Source of the DNA: an uncultured Eubacterium sp.
GTDB taxonomy: Bacteria; Bacillota; Clostridia; Lachnospirales; Lachnospiraceae
NCBI GenBank assembly: GCA_910579145.1
Contig: CAJTTQ010000047.1
Span: 11,786-21,854 of the forward strand
DNA: 10,069 nucleotides
Direction: 5' to 3'
Below the pieces are notes generated by a model, which made no database searches, was not told the DNA's origin, and saw nothing but the letters and a program-made list of their open reading frames with translations. Shown here in pieces: positions 1 through 6,959 of this stretch; the stretch's first letter is position 1, and each line of letters opens with the position of its first letter. A program made the position numbers and the translations under genes.

Positions 1-44
1 AAGATACAAAAATCAGAGTTCTCTATTTATTTTTGTAAAAAGAC

Positions 45-72
45 TTGCAAAATCACAGTTTTTTAGTAAAAT
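45..72 (+). promoter_or_regulatory. Candidate sigma-A promoter of the ABC-F gene
   Basis: A TTGCAA at 45-50 and a TAAAAT at 67-72 are separated by 16 bases in a very AT-rich stretch. Transcription would begin near 79 and leave an untranslated leader of only about 30 bases. That is too short for the leader-peptide attenuators that control many antibiotic-resistance ABC-F genes, so simple housekeeping expression is more likely. No other structure was seen in positions 1-107. Confidence 0.45.
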
Positions 73-107
73 AATGAGTATACGTGCATTGAAAGGAATG
101 AAATACA

Positions 108-1718
108 ATGATACAAGCAAGTAATGTTACCCTGCGTTTCGGTAAGAAAGCGCTTTTTGAAGATGTCAACATAAAATTTACGGAGGGCAACTGCTACGGT
201 ATTATCGGCGCCAACGGGGCCGGTAAATCAACGTTTTTAAAAATCCTCTCAGGAGAACTCGAGCCGACCCAGGGCGATATTATCATGACTCCGGGCGAAC
301 GGCTGTCTGTCTTAGAACAGGATCACTTTAAATACGATGACTGCATCGTGCTGGACACGGTGATCATGGGAAACCAGCAGCTCTATGACATCATGAAAGA
401 AAAAGATGCCATTTACGCCAAAGAGGATTTTACCGATGAGGACGGCATCCGGGCAAGTGAACTCGAGGCCGATTTCGCCGCTATGAACGGATGGGAAGCG
501 GAATCGGATGCCGCCACGCTCCTAAATGGACTGAACATCGAAACAGAACTCCATGATAAACTGATGAGCGAACTATCAGGAAACGATAAAGTGAAAGTCC
601 TTTTGGCAAGGGCACTGTTTGGAAACCCGGACATCCTGCTGCTGGACGAGCCGACGAACCATTTGGATCTCGACGCCATCCGCTGGCTCGAAGAATTTTT
701 GATCAATTTTGATAATACGATCATCGTCGTATCCCACGACCGCTACTTTTTGAATAAAGTCTGCACCCACACCGTGGATATCGACTATGCCAAAATGCAG
801 TTATATGCCGGCAACTATGATTTCTGGTACGAATCAAGCCAGTTAATGATCAAGCAGATGAAGGAAGCCAACAAAAAGAAGGAAGAAAAGATCAAAGAAC
901 TCCAGGAGTTCATTCAGCGCTTCAGTGCCAATGCTTCCAAATCCAAACAGGCAACTTCTCGAAAACGTGCTTTGGAAAAGATAGAACTGGACACCCTTCG
1001 CCCATCCAGCCGGAAATATCCATATGTTGATTTTAAACCGGATCGGGAGATTGGAAACGAAGTTCTCACTGTAACAAATCTATCCAAAACGATCGACGGC
1101 GAAAAGGTGTTGGATAACGTTTCATTCACTGTCGGCCACGACGATAAGATCGCATTTGTCGGTTCTTATGGGATCGCTGCCACGACACTGTTCCAGATCC
1201 TTGCTGGTGAGATGGAACCGGACGAAGGCGATTACAAATGGGGAATCACGACAAGCCAGGCCTATTTTCCGAAAGACAACACAAAGGATTTCGCCGGCAG
1301 CGATACGATCGTCGACTGGCTCATGCCATTCTCCCCGGAAAAGGATGCTACTTACGTGCGCGGCTTTTTAGGAAGGATGCTGTTCTCCGGCGATGACGGC
1401 CTGAAAAAAGTCAACGTCCTCTCCGGCGGCGAGAAAGTCCGCGTCATGTTGTCAAAAATGATGATGCTTGGTGCAAACGCGCTGATGTTAGATGAACCGA
1501 CCAACCATTTGGATATGGAATCCATCACATCCGTGAACAACGGACTCATCAAGTTCCCGGGAGTCGTACTTTTTACATCCCAGGACCACCAGTTCATCCA
1601 GACCATCGCAAACCGGATCATCGAATTCACGCCAAACGGCATGATCGATAAGGTAACGACGTACGATGAGTACCTCGACAGCGATGATATGGCCAGAAAA
1701 CGCCAGGCATTAAGCTAA
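108..1718 (+). CDS. ABC-F family ATPase, YbiT/YkpA-like, with a degenerate second nucleotide site
   Basis: This is a soluble twin-ATPase protein without membrane segments. ABC-F proteins bind the ribosomal E site and act on translation or protect the ribosome from antibiotics. Domain 1 has Walker A GANGAGKS at residues 34-41, a modified signature LSGND at 156-160, Walker B with Glu181, and H-switch His210. A charged linker at about 245-300, rich in Lys and Glu, matches the P-site tRNA interaction motif. Domain 2 keeps the LSGGE signature (438-442) and Glu463. However, its Walker A reads GSYGIAAT (352-359), with Ala358 in place of the lysine, and its H-switch reads SQD (Gln492). The length of 536 aa fits the YbiT/YkpA group. 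The ATG is preceded by AAAGGA at 92-97, 10 bases upstream. The gene ends with tandem TAA TAA codons. No resistance role can be read from the sequence. Confidence 0.93.
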   Translation: MIQASNVTLRFGKKALFEDVNIKFTEGNCYGIIGANGAGKSTFLKILSGELEPTQGDIIMTPGERLSVLEQDHFKYDDCIVLDTVIMGNQQLYDIMKEKDAIYAKEDFTDEDGIRASELEADFAAMNGWEAESDAATLLNGLNIETELHDKLMSELSGNDKVKVLLARALFGNPDILLLDEPTNHLDLDAIRWLEEFLINFDNTIIVVSHDRYFLNKVCTHTVDIDYAKMQLYAGNYDFWYESSQLMIKQMKEANKKKEEKIKELQEFIQRFSANASKSKQATSRKRALEKIELDTLRPSSRKYPYVDFKPDREIGNEVLTVTNLSKTIDGEKVLDNVSFTVGHDDKIAFVGSYGIAATTLFQILAGEMEPDEGDYKWGITTSQAYFPKDNTKDFAGSDTIVDWLMPFSPEKDATYVRGFLGRMLFSGDDGLKKVNVLSGGEKVRVMLSKMMMLGANALMLDEPTNHLDMESITSVNNGLIKFPGVVLFTSQDHQFIQTIANRIIEFTPNGMIDKVTTYDEYLDSDDMARKRQALS

Positions 1719-1737
1719 TAAAAAAACTATACAGAAT

Positions 1738-1743
1738 AAGGAG
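1738..1743 (+). promoter_or_regulatory. Ribosome binding site that selects the TTG start of the CorC-like gene
   Basis: AAGGAG at 1738-1743 overlaps the in-frame GTG at 1743, so that codon cannot be its start. The next in-frame start codon, TTG at 1752, lies 8 bases after the site, which is ideal spacing. Starting there gives an N-terminus of MDPGDAI leading straight into the first membrane helix, as is usual for this family. Confidence 0.7.
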
Positions 1744-1751
1744 TGATTTTT

Positions 1752-3050
1752 TTGGATCCCGGTGACGCGATCACGATATTGATCATTGTAGTGCTGCTTT
1801 TATTATCTGGCTTTTTCTCTTCTGCAGAAACAGCACTTACCACGGTGAGCAAGCTGAAAATGCGTGCTCTTGCAGAAGATAAAAACAAGGCAGCCATGCG
1901 TGTATTAAAGCTGCTGGAAAACCAGTCAAAGATGTTGAGCTGCATTTTGATCTGCAACAACATTGTAAACCTGTCTGCCTCCTCCATATCGACTTCGTTT
2001 GCCTTTACCGTATGCAAGCGGATCGGACTCGAGGAAAATACGAGTATCGGAGCAGGTATCGCTACAGGAATACTGACATTTCTCATCCTGATTTTTGGAG
2101 AGATCACGCCAAAAACAGCCGCGACGATCAACGCAGAGAAGTTATCCCTGCTGTTTAGCCGCTCCATTCTGCTTTTGACGAAACTGCTGACTCCTGTCAT
2201 TTTTATCATTGACAAGTTTGTCCTTTTCATGCTATTCCTTCTGCGAGTGGATACAAGTGGTAAAAATAACGGCATTACAGAAGATGAACTTCGTACTTTC
2301 GTAGATGTCAGCCACGAAGAAGGCGTTATCGAAAGTGAAGAGCGCAAAATGATTACGAACATCGTAGATTTCGGGGATTCTATCGCAAAGGATGTTATGA
2401 TCCCCCGTTTGGATATATGTATGGTGGAACTTTCTACTTCATATGACGATCTTCTCTCCCTGTTTACGGAAAATAAGTATGCGCGAATGCCGGTCTACGA
2501 CGACACCATCGACAATATTGTCGGCATCATCAACTTAAAAGACTTTGTATTTTATAATGGTGATAAAAACGATTTTGTACTTAGGGACCTCATCCGGGAT
2601 GCCCACGTTACTTATGAATACAAAAATGTCTCGGAATTGTTTATGGAAATGCGTAAAGATTCCATTCCGATGACGATCGTGCTTGATGAATACGGGGCGC
2701 TTTCCGGCCTGATCACGATGGAAGACCTCGTGGAAGAAATCGTCGGGGAGATACGTGATGAATACGATGCCGACGAAGAGGATGAAATCCAGAGTGTCTC
2801 TGAAAACGAATTTATCCTGCTCGGCTCGACCCCATTAGACGATGTAAACGAACGGCTGTTTTTACCGATCGTATCGGATGAGTATGATTCCATCTCAGGA
2901 CATATCATCAAACTGTTGGAACATTTTCCAGCGCCAGGCGAGCACACGGAAGATGATTACGCGGTCTACACGGTTTTAGAAACAGAAAAGAACCGCATTG
3001 ACAAAGTCCATGTACTCATTAAACCCCAGCCGGAAGAACCTGATGAATGA
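1752..3050 (+). CDS. HlyC/CorC family membrane protein (CNNM/DUF21 + CBS pair + CorC_HlyC)
   Basis: This integral membrane protein belongs to the CNNM/CorC group, whose studied members export or regulate Mg2+ and related divalent cations; 'hemolysin' names for the family are historical. Numbered from the TTG start (432 aa), residues 1-185 form the DUF21/CNNM transmembrane domain. It has hydrophobic segments near 6-22, 60-82, 92-113 and 135-158, and the conserved FGEITPK motif at about 115-121. A pair of CBS domains (about 200-325) binds nucleotides in homologues; visible landmarks are MIPR, RMPVYDD and the VLDEYGALSGLITMEDL block. A CorC_HlyC domain closes the C-terminus (about 345-425). The length is normal. 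The gene follows the ABC-F gene by 33 bases with no terminator between them, so the two are probably co-transcribed. Its TGA stop directly abuts the stop of the convergent gene. The start is set by the AAGGAG at 1738-1743. Confidence 0.92.
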   Translation: MDPGDAITILIIVVLLLLSGFFSSAETALTTVSKLKMRALAEDKNKAAMRVLKLLENQSKMLSCILICNNIVNLSASSISTSFAFTVCKRIGLEENTSIGAGIATGILTFLILIFGEITPKTAATINAEKLSLLFSRSILLLTKLLTPVIFIIDKFVLFMLFLLRVDTSGKNNGITEDELRTFVDVSHEEGVIESEERKMITNIVDFGDSIAKDVMIPRLDICMVELSTSYDDLLSLFTENKYARMPVYDDTIDNIVGIINLKDFVFYNGDKNDFVLRDLIRDAHVTYEYKNVSELFMEMRKDSIPMTIVLDEYGALSGLITMEDLVEEIVGEIRDEYDADEEDEIQSVSENEFILLGSTPLDDVNERLFLPIVSDEYDSISGHIIKLLEHFPAPGEHTEDDYAVYTVLETEKNRIDKVHVLIKPQPEEPDE

Positions 3051-3455
3051 TCATCCTGACGCGCGATCGAAAATAACCGTTCTTCTGACGATTATTTCAT
3101 TGCCCTGCTGTCTGATCTCCTTAGACAGCGGGGCATTTTTTTCTTCCTGAACAACCTTCACCTCAATGTCCAGCATACCCTTTTCCATATCTGCCGAAAT
3201 AACGGAAACTGTCATATCCGCGTCTGAATTTGTCCTCACGATCATTGCCTGCAGAAAGGCAGCGATAAATTGATTCCTGTCCTCTATTCCATAACTTTCC
3301 TGCTCCATCACTTCCTTCAGCGTCTGTGAGACGGACAGGGAAAGTGCCTCTTCTAGTTCCTGCTTATAACAGGCTTTTCGATTCACCTCCGACTGAATCG
3401 TCAGAACGAGCAGGATCGAACTGATGCAGATAGAAGAAATAACGATCGATCTCAT
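3051..3455 (-). CDS. Small single-TM pseudopilin-like protein (TadE/TadF type), last gene of the Tad-like operon
   Basis: A 134-aa protein with one N-terminal hydrophobic segment (about 4-21) that lacks a typical leader. A polar helical stretch follows, with repeated acidic and alanine positions (about 22-50), and then a mainly beta C-terminal region. This layout is that of the minor pseudopilins TadE and TadF, which help assemble or prime Tad pili at the membrane; the precise family is not recognised. The start ATG overlaps the stop of the preceding gene as ATGA, and AGAGGGG lies about 9 bases upstream. The last 30 or so codons also carry the intrinsic terminator of the opposite strand. No terminator for this operon was found after its stop, which abuts the convergent gene. 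Confidence 0.72.
   Translation of the reverse strand: MRSIVISSICISSILLVLTIQSEVNRKACYKQELEEALSLSVSQTLKEVMEQESYGIEDRNQFIAAFLQAMIVRTNSDADMTVSVISADMEKGMLDIEVKVVQEEKNAPLSKEIRQQGNEIIVRRTVIFDRASG
3101..3142 (+). terminator. Strong intrinsic terminator of the + strand pair, nested in a convergent CDS
   Basis: Bases 3101-3113 (TGCCCTGCTGTCT) pair along their whole length with 3123-3135 (AGACAGCGGGGCA), giving 13 pairs with a single G-U. The loop has 9 bases and seven T residues follow at 3136-3142. It begins 51 bases after the CorC-like stop codon and points the right way for that transcript. It lies wholly inside the minus-strand reading frame 3051-3455. On the minus strand the hairpin is followed by ATGAAATAAT, not a U-tract, so termination should act in one direction only. 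Confidence 0.85.
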
Positions 3456-3778
3456 CTTGAATACCCCTCTATTCTATATGATTTTTGAATTCCTGCCAGT
3501 GGGATCGTATACTGAAACGCCAGCGTCACCTTCGCATCCTTTTCATTACCACTCCCGTACACCTGGATATCCAGGTCATACCCGGCCCTCGCCGCCTTTC
3601 GACGGCAGTCTTCCATTACATGTTTGTCAAAATAGCTGTTTTCGAGCTGTGTCACCACCGCCCCATGAAACTCCCTCGCACTTGAATACGCCATATTCTG
3701 TATGATATATGCCATGCCGATCCAGATAAAGATCAGCAGGAGTAAAAACGTGATAAAATGTTCTATTATGATCCGCAT
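3452..3778 (-). CDS. TadE-like minor pseudopilin
   Basis: A 108-aa protein with a short N-terminus, a glutamate at residue 6 just before a long hydrophobic helix (about 8-27), and then an alpha plus beta soluble domain. This matches the TadE-type pseudopilins of Tad systems, which have a glutamate near the start of the hydrophobic core and a periplasmic or extracellular tail. No prepilin peptidase leader ending in glycine is visible ahead of the helix. A near-perfect anti-16S match, GGAGGTGA, sits 9 bases before the ATG. The gene overlaps its upstream neighbour by 13 bases and its downstream neighbour by the ATGA junction. The family call rests on architecture and context, not on a search. 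Confidence 0.72.
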   Translation of the reverse strand: MRIIIEHFITFLLLLIFIWIGMAYIIQNMAYSSAREFHGAVVTQLENSYFDKHVMEDCRRKAARAGYDLDIQVYGSGNEKDAKVTLAFQYTIPLAGIQKSYRIEGYSR

Positions 3779-4191
3779 ACGAGTCGGTCACCTCCATCCC
3801 CCGGACAGTCAATGAGGATCAAAATCCGTCCGGTCACGCTTTTTCCCGTCACCGGACTCGTGACTTTCAGCGCGTACCGGATGACTCCCTCTTTCCTCTC
3901 CAGGCAGTCTTTTTGTACGAGGGAGGAAAGATCGCTTCCGTCAAAATCGGACGCGGACACATATTCCGCCACATCGACCGGTTCTCCTGAATGGACCTTC
4001 ACGTCCCTTGCGATCAGCACCGGCGGCGTCCGCTTCTCCTCATCCGTATTAAAATCGGTCTTGATGCTGTCATCCACCCCTCCGAACTCCTGCCATTTCC
4101 TCATAAAACCCGTGAAAAGAATGCCAAGTAACGCGGAACAGATGATGACCGCAGCTAACATCTTCCCATATTCTTCGATCAGTAACCTCAC
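3766..4191 (-). CDS. Flp-like N-terminus fused to a bacterial Ig-like domain
   Basis: A 141-aa protein when started at the GTG at 4191. Residues 1-9 read MRLLIEEYG, followed by one hydrophobic helix (about 11-30) and a linker. Residues about 56-128 form a domain that begins PPVLIARDVKVHSGEPV and ends in a RILILID strand. That pattern resembles the HYR/DUF5011-type Ig-like fold found in Gram-positive surface proteins. The alternative ATG at 4197 is only 0-3 bases from the purine-rich GGGAGGAGG, whereas the GTG is 6 bases away and puts Glu-Tyr-Gly at 7-9, exactly as in the other small peptides of the operon. The likely role is an envelope-anchored pilin-like subunit exposing an Ig domain. The ATG form overlaps the upstream 47-aa gene as ATGA, so coupling holds for either start. 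Confidence 0.7.
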   Translation of the reverse strand: MRLLIEEYGKMLAAVIICSALLGILFTGFMRKWQEFGGVDDSIKTDFNTDEEKRTPPVLIARDVKVHSGEPVDVAEYVSASDFDGSDLSSLVQKDCLERKEGVIRYALKVTSPVTGKSVTGRILILIDCPGDGGDRLVCGS

Positions 4192-4193
4192 TT

Positions 4194-4337
4194 TCATCCT
4201 CCTCCCATCAGACAATCCGAAAAAAATTCTATATATGCTGCCATACAGACACACGTATATGCAAGGATCCCCACAGCCAGCACCCCCATGACTACAGACA
4301 CGATAATCCTTCCATATTCACGAATCAATTCCTGCAT
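4194..4337 (-). CDS. 47-aa Flp-like membrane microprotein
   Basis: The reading frame starts at an ATG with AGGGGAG placed 5 bases upstream (4343-4349). It encodes 47 residues and ends in TGA inside the start region of the next gene. The N-terminus reads MQELIREYGRIIVSVV, so Glu-Tyr-Gly occupy residues 7-9. A hydrophobic helix runs from about 10 to 35 and includes two cysteines, and a short tail ends in three glycines. This matches the core of a mature Flp-type pilin (EYG followed by a hydrophobic helix) with no leader peptide. It shares its first nine positions with three other genes in the operon. I infer a small pilin or a membrane partner of the secretion machine. The strong RBS, the coupling and the paralogue alignment support it as a real gene despite its size. 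Confidence 0.72.
   Translation of the reverse strand: MQELIREYGRIIVSVVMGVLAVGILAYTCVCMAAYIEFFSDCLMGGG
4198..4206 (-). promoter_or_regulatory. Ribosome binding site favouring the GTG start at 4191
   Basis: Read on the minus strand this is GGGAGGAGG. It runs directly into the ATG at 4197 with no spacer for its AGGAGG core, but lies 6 bases from the GTG at 4191. It is encoded by the last glycine codons of the 47-aa gene, so translation of the two genes is probably coupled. Confidence 0.6.
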
Positions 4338-4433
4338 GTTTTCTCCCCTTCTTCCTACACCAAAGTACGCCTTTTTGTACTTACTCTACGTATATGGACA
4401 AAAACTGCTTCCGATGTTACCATGCAGCTTCAA
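4338..4433 (-). other. Intercistronic gap inside the Tad-like operon with a weak hairpin
   Basis: This 96-base gap is the only one of appreciable size in an otherwise nearly gapless minus-strand operon. On the minus strand AGCTGC (4424-4429) can pair with GCAGTT (4403-4408), with one G-U pair, and a short T run follows at 4400-4402. The stem is short and the loop holds 15 bases, so it is at best a weak attenuator or RNA-processing site. A 22-codon frame is present here without a ribosome binding site and is not called. No convincing internal promoter was seen. Confidence 0.3.
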
Positions 4434-4523
4434 TCACATTACACTCGAAAACACATAGATCATCACCAATCCAAATAAAACCGTCACCAGTACCTCACCA
4501 AATTCTTCGACAAACTCTTCCAT
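4434..4523 (-). CDS. 29-aa Flp-like membrane microprotein
   Basis: A 29-codon frame opening with MEEFVEEFGEVLVTVLFG and continuing as a single hydrophobic helix to the end. Phenylalanine replaces the usual tyrosine, so Glu-Phe-Gly occupy residues 7-9, the same positions as Glu-Tyr-Gly in three other proteins of the operon. GAGAGG lies 5 bases before the ATG, inside a longer purine run at 4529-4540. The gene starts 31 bases after the stop of the TadB/TadC-like gene. It has almost no soluble part, so it could be a pilin core, a transmembrane adaptor or a regulator of the machine. The small size is the main doubt; position, RBS and sequence similarity to its neighbours argue that it is translated. 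Confidence 0.65.
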   Translation of the reverse strand: MEEFVEEFGEVLVTVLFGLVMIYVFSSVM

Positions 4524-4554
4524 CTCATCCTCTCCCCTCTATCACGTTATCCCC

Positions 4555-5862
4555 CTACCAGCGCATAGTCTGAAAACTACCCATTGTGATCGCCAGCAGA
4601 TTCACCAGATCGATGAGCAGCTTCAGGCACGAAATGATCATGGGAAGCTGTTTGAGCATCGACATCCCCGCCATGACATTCGAATGGCGGTAACTCTCGC
4701 TTTTATCCATCAGCCGGTTATTCTGCGACACCAGAAAATCCAACTGTTTTTGGGACTCTTCATATCCGTTTGCATTGACCGAATAGAGAATTTTCATCCC
4801 CGACTGCACTTCCGGAATAGCCAGATCGGAGAAAAAGCCAAGATACGGCTCCAAACTTCTCGGTGAATCATAAATTTCTTCCAGCAGCCGCTCCAGTTCA
4901 AGCCGGAATACCCCTTCACAGCCCCCGGCTGAATAGCGGATCGCCTGATAGCTGCTCTCTGACTGCAGATACAGCGTTGTAAGAAGGAGCCAGTACGGAA
5001 ACTCCTCCCTGACATACCTCGACAGGATACGCTTTGCCATATGTCTCGAGAGATGGGACGCTTTCCCCTGCAGCATGTAATATAATTTCTCCTGTTGCGC
5101 GGTCATCTTCTCATCCGGCGCCCCCTTCTCATCCAGCCAGCTCCCCGTCAATTTTTTGCAGATCGTCACAACGAGAAACAGAAACAAGAGGAATACCCCG
5201 ACTGTCGATCCCTGGTAAATGCCGCTATCCGCCAGGTCAAAACCGAGTTCTTCCGGCGTCAAAAGGCGGGATACATAACAGAGTATCATGGCGAGAAGAG
5301 CCGCAATTCCACACTCGATCTTAATAAACTTCTTCCTGCTCTGAAAAATCCTCGTCCGGTTTTTCCACAATTCCAGATCTTCCAAGAGAATATCTGACGA
5401 GCGTCCGCTCTCCGCTCCAGTTCTTTCACTATTTGTTATAAATCGGTGGATGATTCGCATCCGCCTGCTGTCAAATTCATGCTCGATCGAAGAAAACGCG
5501 GCGTCAAGTAGATTTCCATCGATCACGCCCTCCCCCGTAAGGAGAATATGCTTCGCCTGGCAAAGTGCCGCATCCATCGGGGAATCTTTCTCAAAAAGGA
5601 GCGCGCAGTCTTCGAGCGCTCTCCCCGCGTGCCCCAGGCGGCGGTAAGAGCAGAGCAGCTGCTCCAAATACGTCGTCACCTGAAAATACGAGTATTCATA
5701 CCTCTTTTGTGCCAAATGGTACTTCCTGATGTTTCGTGCCGCCAGGCAGCACGCGGCAAATAGCGGCACTGAAAGCACAGGCTCCAGACCATAAACCGAT
5801 ACCACGGATAAAACGAACGGTATCAGAAAAAGATACATATAATATCTTCTTATTCTTTTCAT
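4555..5862 (-). CDS. Tad inner-membrane platform protein, apparent TadB-TadC fusion (GspF/T2SF-like)
   Basis: A 435-aa polytopic protein in the position of the platform proteins that couple the CpaF ATPase to pilus assembly. Tad systems normally encode two separate GspF-related proteins, TadB and TadC, of about 300 residues each. Here hydrophobic segments lie near 8-24, 28-42, 183-200, 220-237 and 400-428. They frame two soluble helical segments, 45-180 and 245-395. The first (with LEQLLCSYRRLGHAGRALED) and the second (ending in a QLDFLVSQNN helix before the last membrane segment) each resemble one T2SF unit. The start ATG overlaps the CpaF stop as ATGA, and GGAGGGAA lies a few bases upstream, so translation is coupled to the ATPase. 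The T2SF assignment rests on layout and context, and the fusion reading is an inference. Confidence 0.8.
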   Translation of the reverse strand: MKRIRRYYMYLFLIPFVLSVVSVYGLEPVLSVPLFAACCLAARNIRKYHLAQKRYEYSYFQVTTYLEQLLCSYRRLGHAGRALEDCALLFEKDSPMDAALCQAKHILLTGEGVIDGNLLDAAFSSIEHEFDSRRMRIIHRFITNSERTGAESGRSSDILLEDLELWKNRTRIFQSRKKFIKIECGIAALLAMILCYVSRLLTPEELGFDLADSGIYQGSTVGVFLLFLFLVVTICKKLTGSWLDEKGAPDEKMTAQQEKLYYMLQGKASHLSRHMAKRILSRYVREEFPYWLLLTTLYLQSESSYQAIRYSAGGCEGVFRLELERLLEEIYDSPRSLEPYLGFFSDLAIPEVQSGMKILYSVNANGYEESQKQLDFLVSQNNRLMDKSESYRHSNVMAGMSMLKQLPMIISCLKLLIDLVNLLAITMGSFQTMRW

Positions 5863-6938
5863 CTCTTCCCTCCATCCCCAGCTGTCTCTTGTGGTAAAAA
5901 GACCGAATGCAGCCCTTTTTCCTCAAACCGCCGCCGAAGGTTTGACGGCAGCACGTTTCCCGTAAGCTCTCCCTGATCTAACAGGATCACCATGTTATTC
6001 GTACTTTTCAAATAGCTGTCACCCCCGCGGTCAAACGCACAGATCTGCTCGATTTTTCTCGTGATGTTCCCCTGACTGCCGACCGAACTTTTCACAAGGA
6101 TGCCGATGTTTATGAACCGGTATGTATCATTTAGTACCCGCTCGGCATCCATTGTCCCGCCCGCCATATTTTTGATCCGATCCGGAATATTCCTCACATC
6201 ATCGGTATGAAGCGTCGTCAATCCGTATGTCCCTGTACTGAGCGACTCCAGCAGGTACCGCACTTCCTCTGATCTCGCTTCTGACAGGATGATCCACCGG
6301 GGAAGCTGACGCAGGCAGGCTTTGATTGCCGCCGTATAAGTGAAATTTTCCGCCACTTTCATTTCCACACAGTCCTTCATCGGATTGATCTTTCCATAGT
6401 GGATTTCAAGCGTATCTTCTATCGTAATGACACGCTCAGAATCGGGAATAAATGTCGTCAGATACTTTAGCAGCTCTGTCTTTCCAGCACCCGGCATCCC
6501 ACAGATCGCTATGTTACAGTGTACGCGGATACAGTGTTCCAAAAAATCCGCCACCTCCTTTTCGCAATAGCCATCCGCGATCATCTTCTCCTTTCTTAGC
6601 CTTCTGACCGCCGGTATTTTCCGCAGTGAAATCGTGATCCCGGCACTCGTCACACAACTGTGTACGATACTGATGCGCAGTTCCTCCGTCTCCGCCTCCA
6701 AAATCGGATTCCTTTTATTGAACGGAAGGCTCACAACACTGGCGATCAGGGAAGCGAACCGCTCCACAAATCCAACGGGCAGCACCTCTCCCGCCAGATA
6801 ACGCCCCTTTTGCAGATCATCAATCCAAAGCTGCCTGCCGTTCCAGTTAATATCTGTCACATCTTCCGAAACGATATACGGATACAACAATCCATAATCC
6901 TGTCGTTTTAATAAAAATTTCTTCTCAAATGGCTCCAC
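5859..6938 (-). CDS. cpaF: CpaF/TadA-type secretion ATPase
   Basis: A 359-aa hexameric-type T2SS/T4P ATPase that powers Tad pilus assembly from the cytoplasm. It has an N-terminal domain (about 10-110), Walker A GMPGAGKT at 147-154, an Asp box ITIEDTLEI at 171-179, a Walker B region WIILSEAR at 215-222 with Glu220, and a His box GLTTLHTDD at 239-247. Many CpaF proteins have GEVRG in the Walker B region and a T-x-HAN His box, so SEAR and TTLHTDD mark a divergent branch. The protein is also shorter than most CpaF proteins at the N-terminus. Translation starts at GTG 6938 with GGGAGG 5 bases upstream, 21 bases after the 62-aa gene. It overlaps the following platform gene as ATGA. Confidence 0.9.
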   Translation of the reverse strand: MEPFEKKFLLKRQDYGLLYPYIVSEDVTDINWNGRQLWIDDLQKGRYLAGEVLPVGFVERFASLIASVVSLPFNKRNPILEAETEELRISIVHSCVTSAGITISLRKIPAVRRLRKEKMIADGYCEKEVADFLEHCIRVHCNIAICGMPGAGKTELLKYLTTFIPDSERVITIEDTLEIHYGKINPMKDCVEMKVAENFTYTAAIKACLRQLPRWIILSEARSEEVRYLLESLSTGTYGLTTLHTDDVRNIPDRIKNMAGGTMDAERVLNDTYRFINIGILVKSSVGSQGNITRKIEQICAFDRGGDSYLKSTNNMVILLDQGELTGNVLPSNLRRRFEEKGLHSVFLPQETAGDGGKR

Positions 6939-6959
6939 GCCCGCCTCCCTCCTTCTCTG

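Noticed and set aside
3101..3142. The same hairpin as a terminator for the minus-strand operon
   Set aside because: On the minus strand the stem is followed by ATGAAATAAT rather than a T run, and the operon's last gene continues through it.
3758..4291. A 177-codon open frame on the + strand opposite the Flp-Ig and 47-aa genes
   Set aside because: It runs antisense to coupled minus-strand genes, lacks an RBS, and its product is a low-complexity Ser/Pro/Thr-rich sequence without any recognisable motif.
4345..4424. A 22-codon frame in the gap between the two Flp-like microproteins (minus strand)
   Set aside because: It has no Shine-Dalgarno site, no hydrophobic segment and no similarity to its neighbours.
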